A stretch of DNA of 64,000 nt from Plasmopara viticola. Its lineage: Eukaryota; Oomycota; Peronosporomycetes; Peronosporales; Peronosporaceae. Shown here piece by piece: positions 20,759 through 29,836 of this stretch. The number at the start of each line of letters is the position of its first letter. Positions within the stretch are counted from its first letter, which is position 1. The notes under the pieces are model-generated. The model was given only the letters and a program-made list of their open reading frames with translations. It had not been told where the DNA came from and made no database searches. The stretch is taken from contig MBPM02000012.1 of assembly GCA_001695595.3 (NCBI GenBank), positions 620,001 to 684,000 of the forward strand, given 5' to 3'. The translations under genes and the position numbers were made by a program.

Positions 20759-23593
20759 ATGCACAGCTCTCCGGAATTTCGATCGCTTAAGGCAAAGATT
20801 CGCATGTTGTGCAAGCAGCGACGTCTTCGATTAGAAGAATTTATGAAGACGTTTGACATTCATCGAGTAAAGAAGATCAAGACGGAGCAGTTTAAGCGTG
20901 CGCTGGATGTAAGTGGATTGCATCTGTCTGCTACTGAAGTCAATCTCCTTGTCGCGAAATACCGAATTGCAGACGATCCGTTGTTTATAGACTATCAGCG
21001 CTTTTGCGACCTCATAGACAAGATTTTTACCGTGAAACGACTTGAAGCAAAGCCTACGCATGAGCCGAGTGTTTCATGCGGCTATGAGACCGTCAGGTCA
21101 TTTGCGATGGAGCCACTCACACCAGCTGATGAAGCCACACTTGCTATTATTAAGCAGAAACTAGTCGCAACCGTGATGATGAAAGGAATTGTGCTAAAAG
21201 ATGTCTTTCATGACTTTGATCGCAACAATGCCGGAAAGGTGACTCGCCCGCAGTTTGTCAGAAGTATCTCTGACGTCGTCGTGCTTTCATCTAATGAAAT
21301 GGACGTTCTTCTTAAATCGTATGGAGACAAATTGGACGTACATTATCGTGCGCTTCACTATGATATTTGTCCGGGTGCATCCGGTGCCGGCTCAAAAGCA
21401 GCTCCTTCTCGTTTACCCGAACGACGTCACTTATCCTCGCCCGTAAAAGCTCACCGCTTGGACGACGTCCAAGAGCTGGAAGCGGAAATTTCCAATCTAG
21501 TCTTGCGTGATCGTATTCGTACGAGAAACTTTTTCACCGACTTTGATCCTTTACGTTCTGGCAAGTGCACTGAAGCTCAATTTCGTCGCTGCATCAAGCT
21601 GTGTTTTCCTGTTGTTAGTGAGAAGGACATGGACCTACTGGTTGAAAAATACGGGACATTGAAGGCGTCGGACATTGTGAAAGTAGATTACATTCGCTTT
21701 TGCGATTCTGTCGAAGGCAAACTGAGTGTGCAAGACAACAATCTTGACAACCTTCTCGCGTCGACCACAACTTACACAAGGGACAAGTGTTCACGTAAAC
21801 TACGTGGCTCATTGACCGACATTGATGGAAAAGTCTACCAGGATATGATGCAGCGTTTGCATACACTTTATATGACACGCCGAATGCTGCTGAAACCGAG
21901 TTTTCAGGACTTTGACAAAGGTCGACGAGAACACATTACCGTCGACCAGTTCTTTCGTGTCATGGCCATGTTTAAGCTGACACTAAAGGGCGAAGACGAA
22001 AAGCAAGTTCTTGTACGACGATACTCGAGTGCCCATGGGGACGGATTGATCAATTACGTCACCTTTTGCTATGATCTGGAGCATTGGGGAAATGAGAATC
22101 AGTGCTCAAAAAGCCGTCCGTCTTCACACGGTGGCGTCGTGTCAGAGATCATTGCACCTTCCAAGCTTCGTACACCCACGGTTGTAGATTGTGTTGCGAC
22201 ATCTCACGCACGGACAATCGCGATGCTCATTCGCTACATCAAACAGACAGTCAAACGCGATCGAATTCGACTGGATGAATATTTTCGGGATTATGATAAA
22301 CTTCGTCATGGTAAACTCACGGCTGCGCAGTTTTGTGCGGGATTAACTTCTGCGGGGCTTCGTTTTACTCGAGAAGAATTGACTTTGTTGAGTGAGGAGT
22401 ATGCGTGGAGAGAGGTCGACAGGACGGGATGCCACTGGATTGCGTGGAAAGCCTTTGTGAAGGACATCGAGAGTGTGTTTACAGTGAATGATTTGGAGAA
22501 ATCTCCACACTTTGATATCAAGTCATTAGAGACTCGAGAAGGACAATTTGGCGGTGTTGGGCACGACAAAGAGCTTTCAGTAGATGAAGAGGAAGTACTG
22601 AAGCGGATTCTAGCGACAATGAAACGAGCAATTGATCGCCAACGGATGGAGATTAAACCGACGTTTGAAGACTTTGATCGGTCGAAACAAGGGTTTGTTT
22701 CCGCTTCTAAATTCGAACGAATCTTGTCCATGTTGACGTTGCTACCAGCTCAAGCGTCCGAGGTGCAGCTTTTGTTGATCAAATTTCGTGAACAAGTGCC
22801 ACATGAAGCGACCTCGACGCTGAGTGTCCATTGTGATGTAAACTATCGAGCATTCCTCCAGGCACTTGAGATTGTTGGAAGATTCTTAAATGGCAACGGG
22901 GAAGAGACCATTGAAAAGCTGGTGCTACCTGGTAGTGTCGCTTTTCGACAGGAACAGTACCAAAGTGGCGTCGTGAACGATGTTTTTAAGCGCAAAAGTC
23001 GAGATGCGTATGCAGAAGTTACTGATCTAGCGTCACTTTTGGCTGAAGTGCGACGACAATTGAGTGTTAAGCGTATTCGATTGAAAGAGTTTCTCGTCGA
23101 AGGCGATAAACTCCGCTCGGGAGAGATTACCGTAGCAAAATTTCATACTGCCCTTAATCGAAGTGGGTGTGTGTTGGATGCAGCCGACGTGGCCACGTTA
23201 AGCACGCACTTTGGCTCGACTCGACAACCGGACAAGATCGATTGGAGGAGGTTTCTAGCGGCTGTGGATCTATCTCACGGCGTGCCATTATCGCGTGATC
23301 CGTCACATGTACCTGATTCGGTCAAGCACGTGCTTGCCCGACTTCGACTGGAAGTCGCTCGCCGCCGTCTCCATATGAAACCTTTTTTCCAAGACTATGC
23401 TTCCAACAATGCCACGCACGTGACCAAGTTTCAATTCGCTGCTGTCCTTGACATGATGCAAGTGTCTTTGAAACCTCCAGAGCTACAGACACTGCAGCAC
23501 CACTTTTGCTACTGCGATGGACGCAAGCTTACGAACGATGTCAACTACCTCGCTTTTGTCCAAGCGATCGACTCGACTTCTCCTGAGCAATAG
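20759..23593 (+). CDS. Protein of eight degenerate EF-hand units
   Basis: This 944-residue protein is built of eight repeats spaced about 100-130 residues apart. Each has the pattern aromatic-F-x-D-F/Y-D, then a loop, then QF or KF. Examples are DFDRNNAGKVTRPQF, DFDPLRSGKCTEAQF and DYDKLRHGKLTAAQF. Loop position 12, normally Glu, is Gln or Lys, so calcium binding is doubtful in most units. Units alternate between an IRLxEFF type and a KPxFxDFD type, which suggests four tandem two-hand modules. There is no signal peptide, membrane segment or enzyme domain. It vaguely recalls large EF-hand proteins such as EFCAB6; function is unknown. The ATG at 20759 is the first in frame. An earlier ATG at 20671 would need a 25-nt intron (20712-20736). 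It converges on GCH1. Confidence 0.85.
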   Translation: MHSSPEFRSLKAKIRMLCKQRRLRLEEFMKTFDIHRVKKIKTEQFKRALDVSGLHLSATEVNLLVAKYRIADDPLFIDYQRFCDLIDKIFTVKRLEAKPTHEPSVSCGYETVRSFAMEPLTPADEATLAIIKQKLVATVMMKGIVLKDVFHDFDRNNAGKVTRPQFVRSISDVVVLSSNEMDVLLKSYGDKLDVHYRALHYDICPGASGAGSKAAPSRLPERRHLSSPVKAHRLDDVQELEAEISNLVLRDRIRTRNFFTDFDPLRSGKCTEAQFRRCIKLCFPVVSEKDMDLLVEKYGTLKASDIVKVDYIRFCDSVEGKLSVQDNNLDNLLASTTTYTRDKCSRKLRGSLTDIDGKVYQDMMQRLHTLYMTRRMLLKPSFQDFDKGRREHITVDQFFRVMAMFKLTLKGEDEKQVLVRRYSSAHGDGLINYVTFCYDLEHWGNENQCSKSRPSSHGGVVSEIIAPSKLRTPTVVDCVATSHARTIAMLIRYIKQTVKRDRIRLDEYFRDYDKLRHGKLTAAQFCAGLTSAGLRFTREELTLLSEEYAWREVDRTGCHWIAWKAFVKDIESVFTVNDLEKSPHFDIKSLETREGQFGGVGHDKELSVDEEEVLKRILATMKRAIDRQRMEIKPTFEDFDRSKQGFVSASKFERILSMLTLLPAQASEVQLLLIKFREQVPHEATSTLSVHCDVNYRAFLQALEIVGRFLNGNGEETIEKLVLPGSVAFRQEQYQSGVVNDVFKRKSRDAYAEVTDLASLLAEVRRQLSVKRIRLKEFLVEGDKLRSGEITVAKFHTALNRSGCVLDAADVATLSTHFGSTRQPDKIDWRRFLAAVDLSHGVPLSRDPSHVPDSVKHVLARLRLEVARRRLHMKPFFQDYASNNATHVTKFQFAAVLDMMQVSLKPPELQTLQHHFCYCDGRKLTNDVNYLAFVQAIDSTSPEQ

Positions 23594-23775
23594 CTACATT
23601 TTTTATTCCAAACGCAATTGTTAAAAAAACGTTTGATAAGACCAAAAACATGCGTAGTTGTCGGAAGAGCGTCTTTCTAATTTCAAAGCAAAAGGAGTCA
23701 CTTTCTTTGGTTTGATCGTCAGGAAGTCCACTGTTGCAACATGATTGAGTACACGCACACATTTGGCGAGGAATT

Positions 23776-24516
23776 CTATCTTCGGTGAATGAGCGACATG
23801 AATTCACTCCGAGTGCGCGGATCGCTCTTGAACACGCCTAGGACTGAGCTCGTGACGGTATTCGCGCCACTCTTTTCCACGCCCCGCATGGCCATACACA
23901 TGTGCGTCGCTTCAATGACCACAGCAACGCCCTTGGGCTCAATGACACCCATAATAGCCGTGGCAATCTGCTTTGTCAGTCGCTCTTGTACCTGCAAACG
24001 ACGGGAAAAGACCTCGCTCACCCGAGCCAATTTACTCAATCCCAACACCTTTCCATTCGGGATGTACCCAATGTGCACTTTCCCAGTGAAGGGTACCATG
24101 TGGTGTTCACACATTGAATAGAGGTCAATGTCGCGCACAATCACCATCTCGTCATGGTCTTCCTCAAAGACAGCTTCGTTCAAGACGTCGGCAAGACTCT
24201 GGCTATACCCCTTGGTGTTGTACAATAACGCTTTGGCCATGCGCATAGGTGTCTTGATAAGTCCTTCGCGCTGTGGATCCTCGCCAATGCACTCGAGTAA
24301 CGTTGTGACAGCGGCTGCCATCTTTTCCAACTTGGCCTTGTCGTCGACATGGTCGTTTAGAGCGCGGGACGGCAGCGTCATGGACAGCTGTGTGGCATTC
24401 GTTGGCTCGGGCGTCGACTGAGTGGTAATGGTGCGCGCCTTGGCGGCGGTGGCTTGCACTAAAAACGCGTCGCTCGGTAGCAGGTCGTGCTCTAGTGTCG
24501 TCGTGATGGGAGCCAT
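23776..24516 (-). CDS. GCH1: GTP cyclohydrolase I
   Basis: The enzyme converts GTP to dihydroneopterin triphosphate, the first step of folate and tetrahydrobiopterin synthesis. It acts as a cytosolic decamer. Zinc ligands are visible in [10 protein letters not shown] and in [10 protein letters not shown]. Other family marks are [31 protein letters not shown] and VTSSVLGVF. The core spans about residues 65-246, and the first 60 residues are a variable Ala/Thr-rich leader. An upstream GTG in the same frame is ignored; the ATG at 24514-24516 is the start, giving 246 residues, a normal length. It is intronless and shares its upstream region with REV1, which runs the other way. Confidence 0.95.
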   Translation of the reverse strand: MAPITTTLEHDLLPSDAFLVQATAAKARTITTQSTPEPTNATQLSMTLPSRALNDHVDDKAKLEKMAAAVTTLLECIGEDPQREGLIKTPMRMAKALLYNTKGYSQSLADVLNEAVFEEDHDEMVIVRDIDLYSMCEHHMVPFTGKVHIGYIPNGKVLGLSKLARVSEVFSRRLQVQERLTKQIATAIMGVIEPKGVAVVIEATHMCMAMRGVEKSGANTVTSSVLGVFKSDPRTRSEFMSLIHRR

Positions 24517-24591
24517 GGCACTCACTGGTCAGGACTGACGTTGTGGAATGACCGGCGGGCAGACGAGCTGCACACAGGAAGCAAACGAGAT

Positions 24592-24662
24592 TATGATTGG
24601 ATGATATGATTCAATCAAAGCTTATGATTGGATGATAGTCTACAAGAAAAGCATATGATTGG
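24592..24662. promoter_or_regulatory. Three CCAAT-type boxes at 31-bp spacing between GCH1 and REV1
   Basis: TATGATTGG occurs at 24592, 24623 and 24654, exactly 31 bp apart. Read on the minus strand each holds CCAAT, the NF-Y core, oriented toward GCH1. The first two copies extend to TATGATTGGATGATA and share an AAAGC or AAAAGC near the end of the unit, so the array looks like a small tandem duplication. It lies in the 205 bp between the two ATGs and could serve both genes. Confidence 0.5.
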
Positions 24663-24721
24663 TGGCAAGAGATGGAGCCAATGACTTGAGCAGTTGCGTG
24701 CCGGCTGTTCAACATCAATTG

Positions 24722-27591
24722 ATGCGACGCCGCCGTGATGGCGTCGATGCTGGCAACAACAAGCGCCTCGGCGAGCACCATGACGGCAGCTTTGGCGTGT
24801 ACATGTCGCATAAAATCCAAAAGTTACGTGAACAGAATGATAGTTTGGCAGCAGCGGGAGCTAGCGTGTCTCGTGGCGAGCCGACCGACATTTTCCGAGG
24901 CATTCATGTATACGTGGACGGGTATACGATGCCGAGCAAAGAGGAACTGCGGCAACTTGTGTTGCTGCATGGGGGGGGATTCGAACACTATGACACTTCT
25001 CGAGTGACGCACATTATTGCAACTCATTTACCGGCGTTTAAATTGCGGCAATTTCAGTACGTGTCCGTTTTGTTGCACTTGACGCACATGAAAGCAACTT
25101 AACGGATTGCTGTACGTACAGAAAGAAAAAGAACCCACTTCCAGTCGTCCATCCAGCCTGGATCGTACAAAGTATTCAACAAACTAAATTGCTTCCTGTA
25201 CAATCGTTCCTGTATGCAGGCTTTAGCGATCCAACGCAAAGCAGCATTGTCAATCTGTCGGGAATCGAAAAGAACGACAGCTTCGTAGCAAACGAAGTAG
25301 CCTCTTGCCAGTCCGAAGACGATCAAGTTGCTGGTGTCGATACCTCAACTGCAACAAGCAACTCAAGCACAACAAGCAACTCAAGTTCAGCGCGCAAGTT
25401 GCGCACGAATTCCACGCGAGATGGTCCGGAGTTTGTGCGGCATTTTTTTGCCAAGTCTCGATTGCACCACATTGGCACTTGGCGAGCTACATTTCAGCAA
25501 AAAGCAGACGAATTCCTTGCCAACTATCGTGGTAAACCCGTCACACGAGCTTCCCCAGCTTCAAATGATCGCGTCATTCTCCACGTCGACATGGATTGTT
25601 TCTTTGTGGCGGTTGCGTTGATTGACCACCCTGAATGGACCAACGTGCCCGTGGCGGTTGCCCACTCGGAGTTGGCAGGATCATCGGAAATCTCCTCGTG
25701 CAATTACTTGGCACGGGCCCAAGGCCTTTGTGCCGGCATGTTGATGCAAACGGCCAAAGAAAAGTGTCCAGACTTGCACGTCTTGCCATATCACTTTGAC
25801 GCGATCCAACGCATTTCGTTTCAAATTTACACCATTTTCTTTTCTCATACGCCGTACGTGCAAGCAATCAGCTGTGACGAAGCGTGTCTCGAGTTTGGCA
25901 AGGAAGTGGATGGGTGGGAGAAAGCAGCTACGATTCGAAACGAGATATTCGAGCAGACGCAATGTGTCGCAAGTGTCGGTGTGTCGTACAATGTGCTGTT
26001 GGCAAAAGTGGCGTCGAAGAAAGCAAAGCCCAATGGAATATTTCAGATCACTGACGCAAAGCAGGCACAACAAGTCGTCTCGTCATTAAAGGTGCGTGAT
26101 TTGCCGGGTGTGGGACGCCAGATGGGGGCCAAGTTACAAGCGCTTGGCGTGCAAGATGTCACTGCGTTGGCTCGAATGACACGGAATCAATTGGTGCAAT
26201 CTGTTGGGAAAGCGTCAGGAGACATGCTGTACGAGTTTGCACGCGGGATCGATGTGCGCCCCTTGTCGATGGAACGCAACTTGATGCGAAAGAGTGTGTC
26301 GGCCGTCGTGAATTTCGGGATTCGGTTTGACAACTGGGAAGATGCGACGCAATTTTTACAAGCGCTTGGCGAAGAATTGAGCCATCGCCTTCGACAGTTG
26401 AACGTCAAAGCACAATGTCTCACGTTGTTGATCAAAAAGCGTGCGCAAGATGCGCCGATTGAGCCGTCGAAGTTTATGGGTCACGGCATTTGTGACAATT
26501 TCTCGAAAAGCTTCGTGTTAGCGCAAGCCACGGACGACCACGTTGTGATTGGCAAAACGTGCATTAAATTACTTCGCCAATTTCGCTTTCCAAGTCAAGA
26601 GCTTCGAGGAGTTGGGATGCAGGCTACACGGTTAATGTCTAATGTGCCACATCGCAATCAGCAAAGCGGACAGCTTTTCAAAGCGTGGCTGACCGATACT
26701 ACTCAGCTTTCTACAACTACAGCGTCGTCAAGCACTGCACTGGCGATGGCTGGAGAGGCATCGGATGGTGATGATACATCGAGGTTATATCCAAAAACTA
26801 AGTCGAGCGAGTTTGCCGTGACGTCGTTTTCACAGATCAACAAAGAAGTGCTAGACGAATTGCCCGAGTCGCTCCAGCGAGAAATTGTCGCTTCGTATGG
26901 AAAAGGTGGGCAGTCCACTGGAACCTGTCAGGTGCAATCAAAACGTCAAGCTAGCGGAAAGGCACGGTTACGACGCAAGCCTCCAGCTCGAAACATTTTC
27001 AGTTTCAAGTCGAATAATCAACTTGCTCGTCATGTGTATTCCTCGAACGGTCGAGACGCGAGCAAAGGGGATGCTCTGGATGATATTCGAATGTCTCAAG
27101 TCGATTCGGAAGTCTATCACTCACTGCCTTTGACCCTTCAACGAGAAATTGATCGACATGCGATAAAGCGAAGACCTACTTCTACCGTCGCACCTCTTTT
27201 AAGGCCTCCAATGCCTTTACCAGATGATACGGGAATGAAATTGTCGATACCGAGTGAAGTGCCATCGATTGAAGTGTTGTACGTGAATCTTGTCGAAAGT
27301 CTTCAACTTGCTTTGCTTACACAAGCCGAGGGTTCGACCATTGATACTCACGTCCAATCGGCTGCATTCGATGCACTTTACTCGCGTATCTTGGTCGAGA
27401 TTGAGAAGCGAGCACTTGACAAAGTCTTGCGGATGCTACGTTACGTTCGTCGCAAGTCTAGTTCTGTACTTCCAGCGGAGATTGCAGAAGTGTTGAAGCG
27501 TGGATTTAACCAAGTTTTGAAGCTGGTGAATCAGGATATTCAACGATGCTTTAACGGAGTCTTGGCGTCGCGATTGATCGCACCGCTTTAA
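24722..27591 (+). CDS. REV1: DNA repair protein REV1 (Y-family polymerase)
   Basis: REV1 inserts dCMP opposite lesions and scaffolds other translesion polymerases. An N-terminal BRCT domain (about residues 55-135) is split by a 65-nt intron (25057-25121). It reads IFRGIHVYVDG, VTHIIATHLP, then VVHPAWIVQSI. The catalytic core has DMDCFFVA (Asp near 268) and SCDEACLEF (Asp-Glu near 364), followed by the little-finger domain. Two ubiquitin-binding motifs follow: INKEVLDELPESLQREI (about 684) and VDSEVYHSLPLTLQREI (about 772). A C-terminal helical region would be for partner binding. The spliced length is about 934 residues. The ATG at 24722 is the first in frame; the open frame extends upstream without ATG. 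An 18-bp duplication gives TSNSSTTSNSS near the end of the BRCT linker. Confidence 0.95.
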
Positions 27592-27644
27592 GCTCGATGA
27601 CTGCCATGCACTGGTACTTGACGCGGCCTGGTACAATCGTCTAA

Positions 27645-28856
27645 TTACATTGGCGGTGAACTAGGCTTACGTTTTTCCATGTCGCGCAGTGACAAGTGCG
27701 TGTCCGATCTCAACAAGAGAAAAACCATATTGGCTTGGTCGTTGAACCACTCGCTAATCATGACTGACGGTGCCATCCACAACCACGTCTTCATTTTACT
27801 AGTCATAGATTTGTTCATTCGTGCTCGTGACGTGCCGCCCTCCGTCAATTTTGCCGCTTTGGGTTCATTCAGTCACACGTTCTTGGAACTTTAATCGGGA
27901 TGAAGAAGTGGATGAATGAACGAGTGCATGTTTGTTAGTGCATGCGCCATATGCAGTGCATTGTGGACGTTGCAAAGTTGTGGTCAAGCTGGAAAGGGTA
28001 GGAGCGTAGATTTGGGTGGCCATTGGATCGCGAAAGGACGTGTACGCACGAATGGTGGGAGGATAAACTGCACGACCAAGTTGTGATTTCGAGAAGGCCA
28101 CCATGTCATCCGTCTCGAGCATGGCCACACTGTCGCGACGGTCCGTTGTTTGTGCAGTTTGCAACGTGTGTGTCGTCGACGGCCATTTCCGCGTGATCAA
28201 GACAACGATACCGAAAAGCCCCACTGCGATGGAGACGCCGATGAATGCTGTACGATGCACGCTTTGGATGGACGAAAGCGCGCTGTACGGTCTGACCACA
28301 ATGTTCGAAGACGATGAAGATGGCACGGCAGCATCCAATGAGCTCGAGCTCGAGGCAATCGGGTCGATGCTTATGTCGAATCGAGTGGCTTGATGACACT
28401 TGTGCGCCGTCACTTTTGCCTCGTCTGGTAAGCGATCACGTTGGAGTGGACACTAAAATGAACGTACGTGAAGAATGGGACATTGCTTGCATCGTTATCG
28501 ATGATGGTTGCAAGAGCTGCAATGCTTCAAGCGCTTGAAATGGACGAGATGGCGATGAGACCCAGTGTGCCAAGTCTTGCATTGCATACATCTATGTGTA
28601 CGTGTGTCGACTACAAGGAGGCTGTCGGAATTGATCCAGCACAAAGTGTCGCGAGATCAGTGCAACGAAGAGAAGTACAGCTTGACGGAATCGAGATTTT
28701 CAGACTTGAGGGCTTCTGGATACACGTGTTGTCTTTGAAAAGAGTCACTGCTTTTAACACGGTTGCAATGGGGTTCCAAGGAGGGTTGAGGAGCAAGAAA
28801 AGGGTACGTGGAAGTAACCAAGCAGCATGGATCCGAGGTTTCTTGGCCAAAGTCAT
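27645..28856 (-). pseudogene. Receptor-like protein kinase (TKL type) relic
   Basis: Three pieces lie in order on this strand. At 28611-28856 an ATG frame encodes a hydrophobic leader and a Cys-containing segment. At 27865-28413 a frame without ATG has a Ser-rich stretch, one membrane helix (TAFIGVSIAVGLFGIVVLI) and a tail. At 27645-27848 a third frame reads TWLWMAPSVMISEWFNDQAN, matching the activation-segment end of oomycete TKL kinases (WMAPEV...). There the APE Glu is Ser and the next helix is shortened. The ATP-binding lobe and catalytic loop are missing between pieces two and three. The architecture fits a receptor-like kinase that lost most of its kinase domain. A different reading, a short single-pass membrane protein alone, is possible. 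Confidence 0.5.
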
Positions 28857-28957
28857 GACGATGGTAGAAGTAATATATATATATATGACAATGTAAACGA
28901 TGATTATTGAATGGGTCAGGAAGAGAAGAAGGTTCCTAGAATTAATTAGGCTTGTGC

Positions 28958-29707
28958 TTACGCCGTAGGCTGGTGGTACACAGGATCTACAGGTGCGGGT
29001 ACCGCTACCGGGGCAACGGGTACCACAGGGGTCGTAGGCTCGACGTATGGGCGGTACACTTCTTCCTTGGGCTCAAGAATCGTCACGACATCATCCAACG
29101 CACGTTTCGGACCCTGTTTACCCGTGGGGTCGTGTGGTAACATAATCGACACTTTGACCCCAAGCACGCCTTGACGCATGAGCACGTGACGCACAGCCGT
29201 GTCCACATACTCTTGCGATGCATTCCCCGTCTTGACCATGTAGCCTTCGTTAAACTTCATCGCTTTTGCACGCTGAGCACGGAGCTTGCCCGACACAACA
29301 ACCTGCACGCCCTTGGCCCCGGCCTCCATAATGAAACGCACGACCGAGTAGCAAGCGCGACGGACGGCCAAGCCGCCGAGAAGGCGGTACTTGAGGGATT
29401 CCGCTTGGGCTTGCGAGCACAGCCCGCGGTTGGCCACACGCTCCGCGTAGAGCTCAACCGCTCCATCCGGAAAGTTAAAACGCTTCTGTACAACGGACGT
29501 AAGTGCACGAATGCGCTGGCCCTTTTCACCCAAAACCTCCTGCGTCCGCGTGGCTCGAATGATAATCTCAGTGCGCATGGGCGTCACGCGCACCTCGACT
29601 CCAGAATACCCATCGCCATATAGTTCACGCTGTAGCAACTCGTTGAGTTCAGCGTAAAAAACACCGTCGGCCACGAATTTGCGCTTCTTAGAGATATTGG
29701 CAGCCAT
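28958..29707 (-). CDS. RPS3: 40S ribosomal protein uS3
   Basis: This is a small-subunit protein at the mRNA entry site. The protein is 249 residues and starts [17 protein letters not shown], as in other eukaryotic uS3. The KH domain carries [21 protein letters not shown]. The S3 C-terminal domain includes [18 protein letters not shown] and the conserved [14 protein letters not shown]. The tail is Pro/Val/Ala-rich. The frame also has an ATG at 29836, but the conserved start and a TCACTCG initiator-like sequence just upstream of 29707 argue for the shorter protein. It is intronless. Confidence 0.96.
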   Translation of the reverse strand: MAANISKKRKFVADGVFYAELNELLQRELYGDGYSGVEVRVTPMRTEIIIRATRTQEVLGEKGQRIRALTSVVQKRFNFPDGAVELYAERVANRGLCSQAQAESLKYRLLGGLAVRRACYSVVRFIMEAGAKGVQVVVSGKLRAQRAKAMKFNEGYMVKTGNASQEYVDTAVRHVLMRQGVLGVKVSIMLPHDPTGKQGPKRALDDVVTILEPKEEVYRPYVEPTTPVVPVAPVAVPAPVDPVYHQPTA

Positions 29708-29836
29708 CTTGACGTCACTTCTCTTACTTCCCGAGTGAAAAGAGAGGGGAACGACGGGGGACAAGAATCGACGGCTTGTCAGCCAATGGTTTGTAAAAAC
29801 GAACCTTGTGGTGGTGTACCTCAAAATGGTGTACAT

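Noticed and set aside
24128..24421. Plus-strand frame opposite GCH1
   Set aside because: It is the mirror of GCH1 coding sequence and shows no motif of its own.
27679..27894. 71-codon plus-strand ATG frame
   Set aside because: The minus strand at the same place encodes the kinase-like TWLWMAPSV segment, which explains the open frame better.
28868..28890. AT dinucleotide run near 28875 as a promoter
   Set aside because: A simple TA microsatellite; no gene start follows at a suitable distance.
29171..29623. 150-codon plus-strand frame opposite uS3
   Set aside because: Antisense shadow of a highly conserved ribosomal gene.
29708..29836. Longer uS3 starting at 29836
   Set aside because: The conserved uS3 start MAANISKK lies at 29707 and an initiator-like sequence is just upstream of it.
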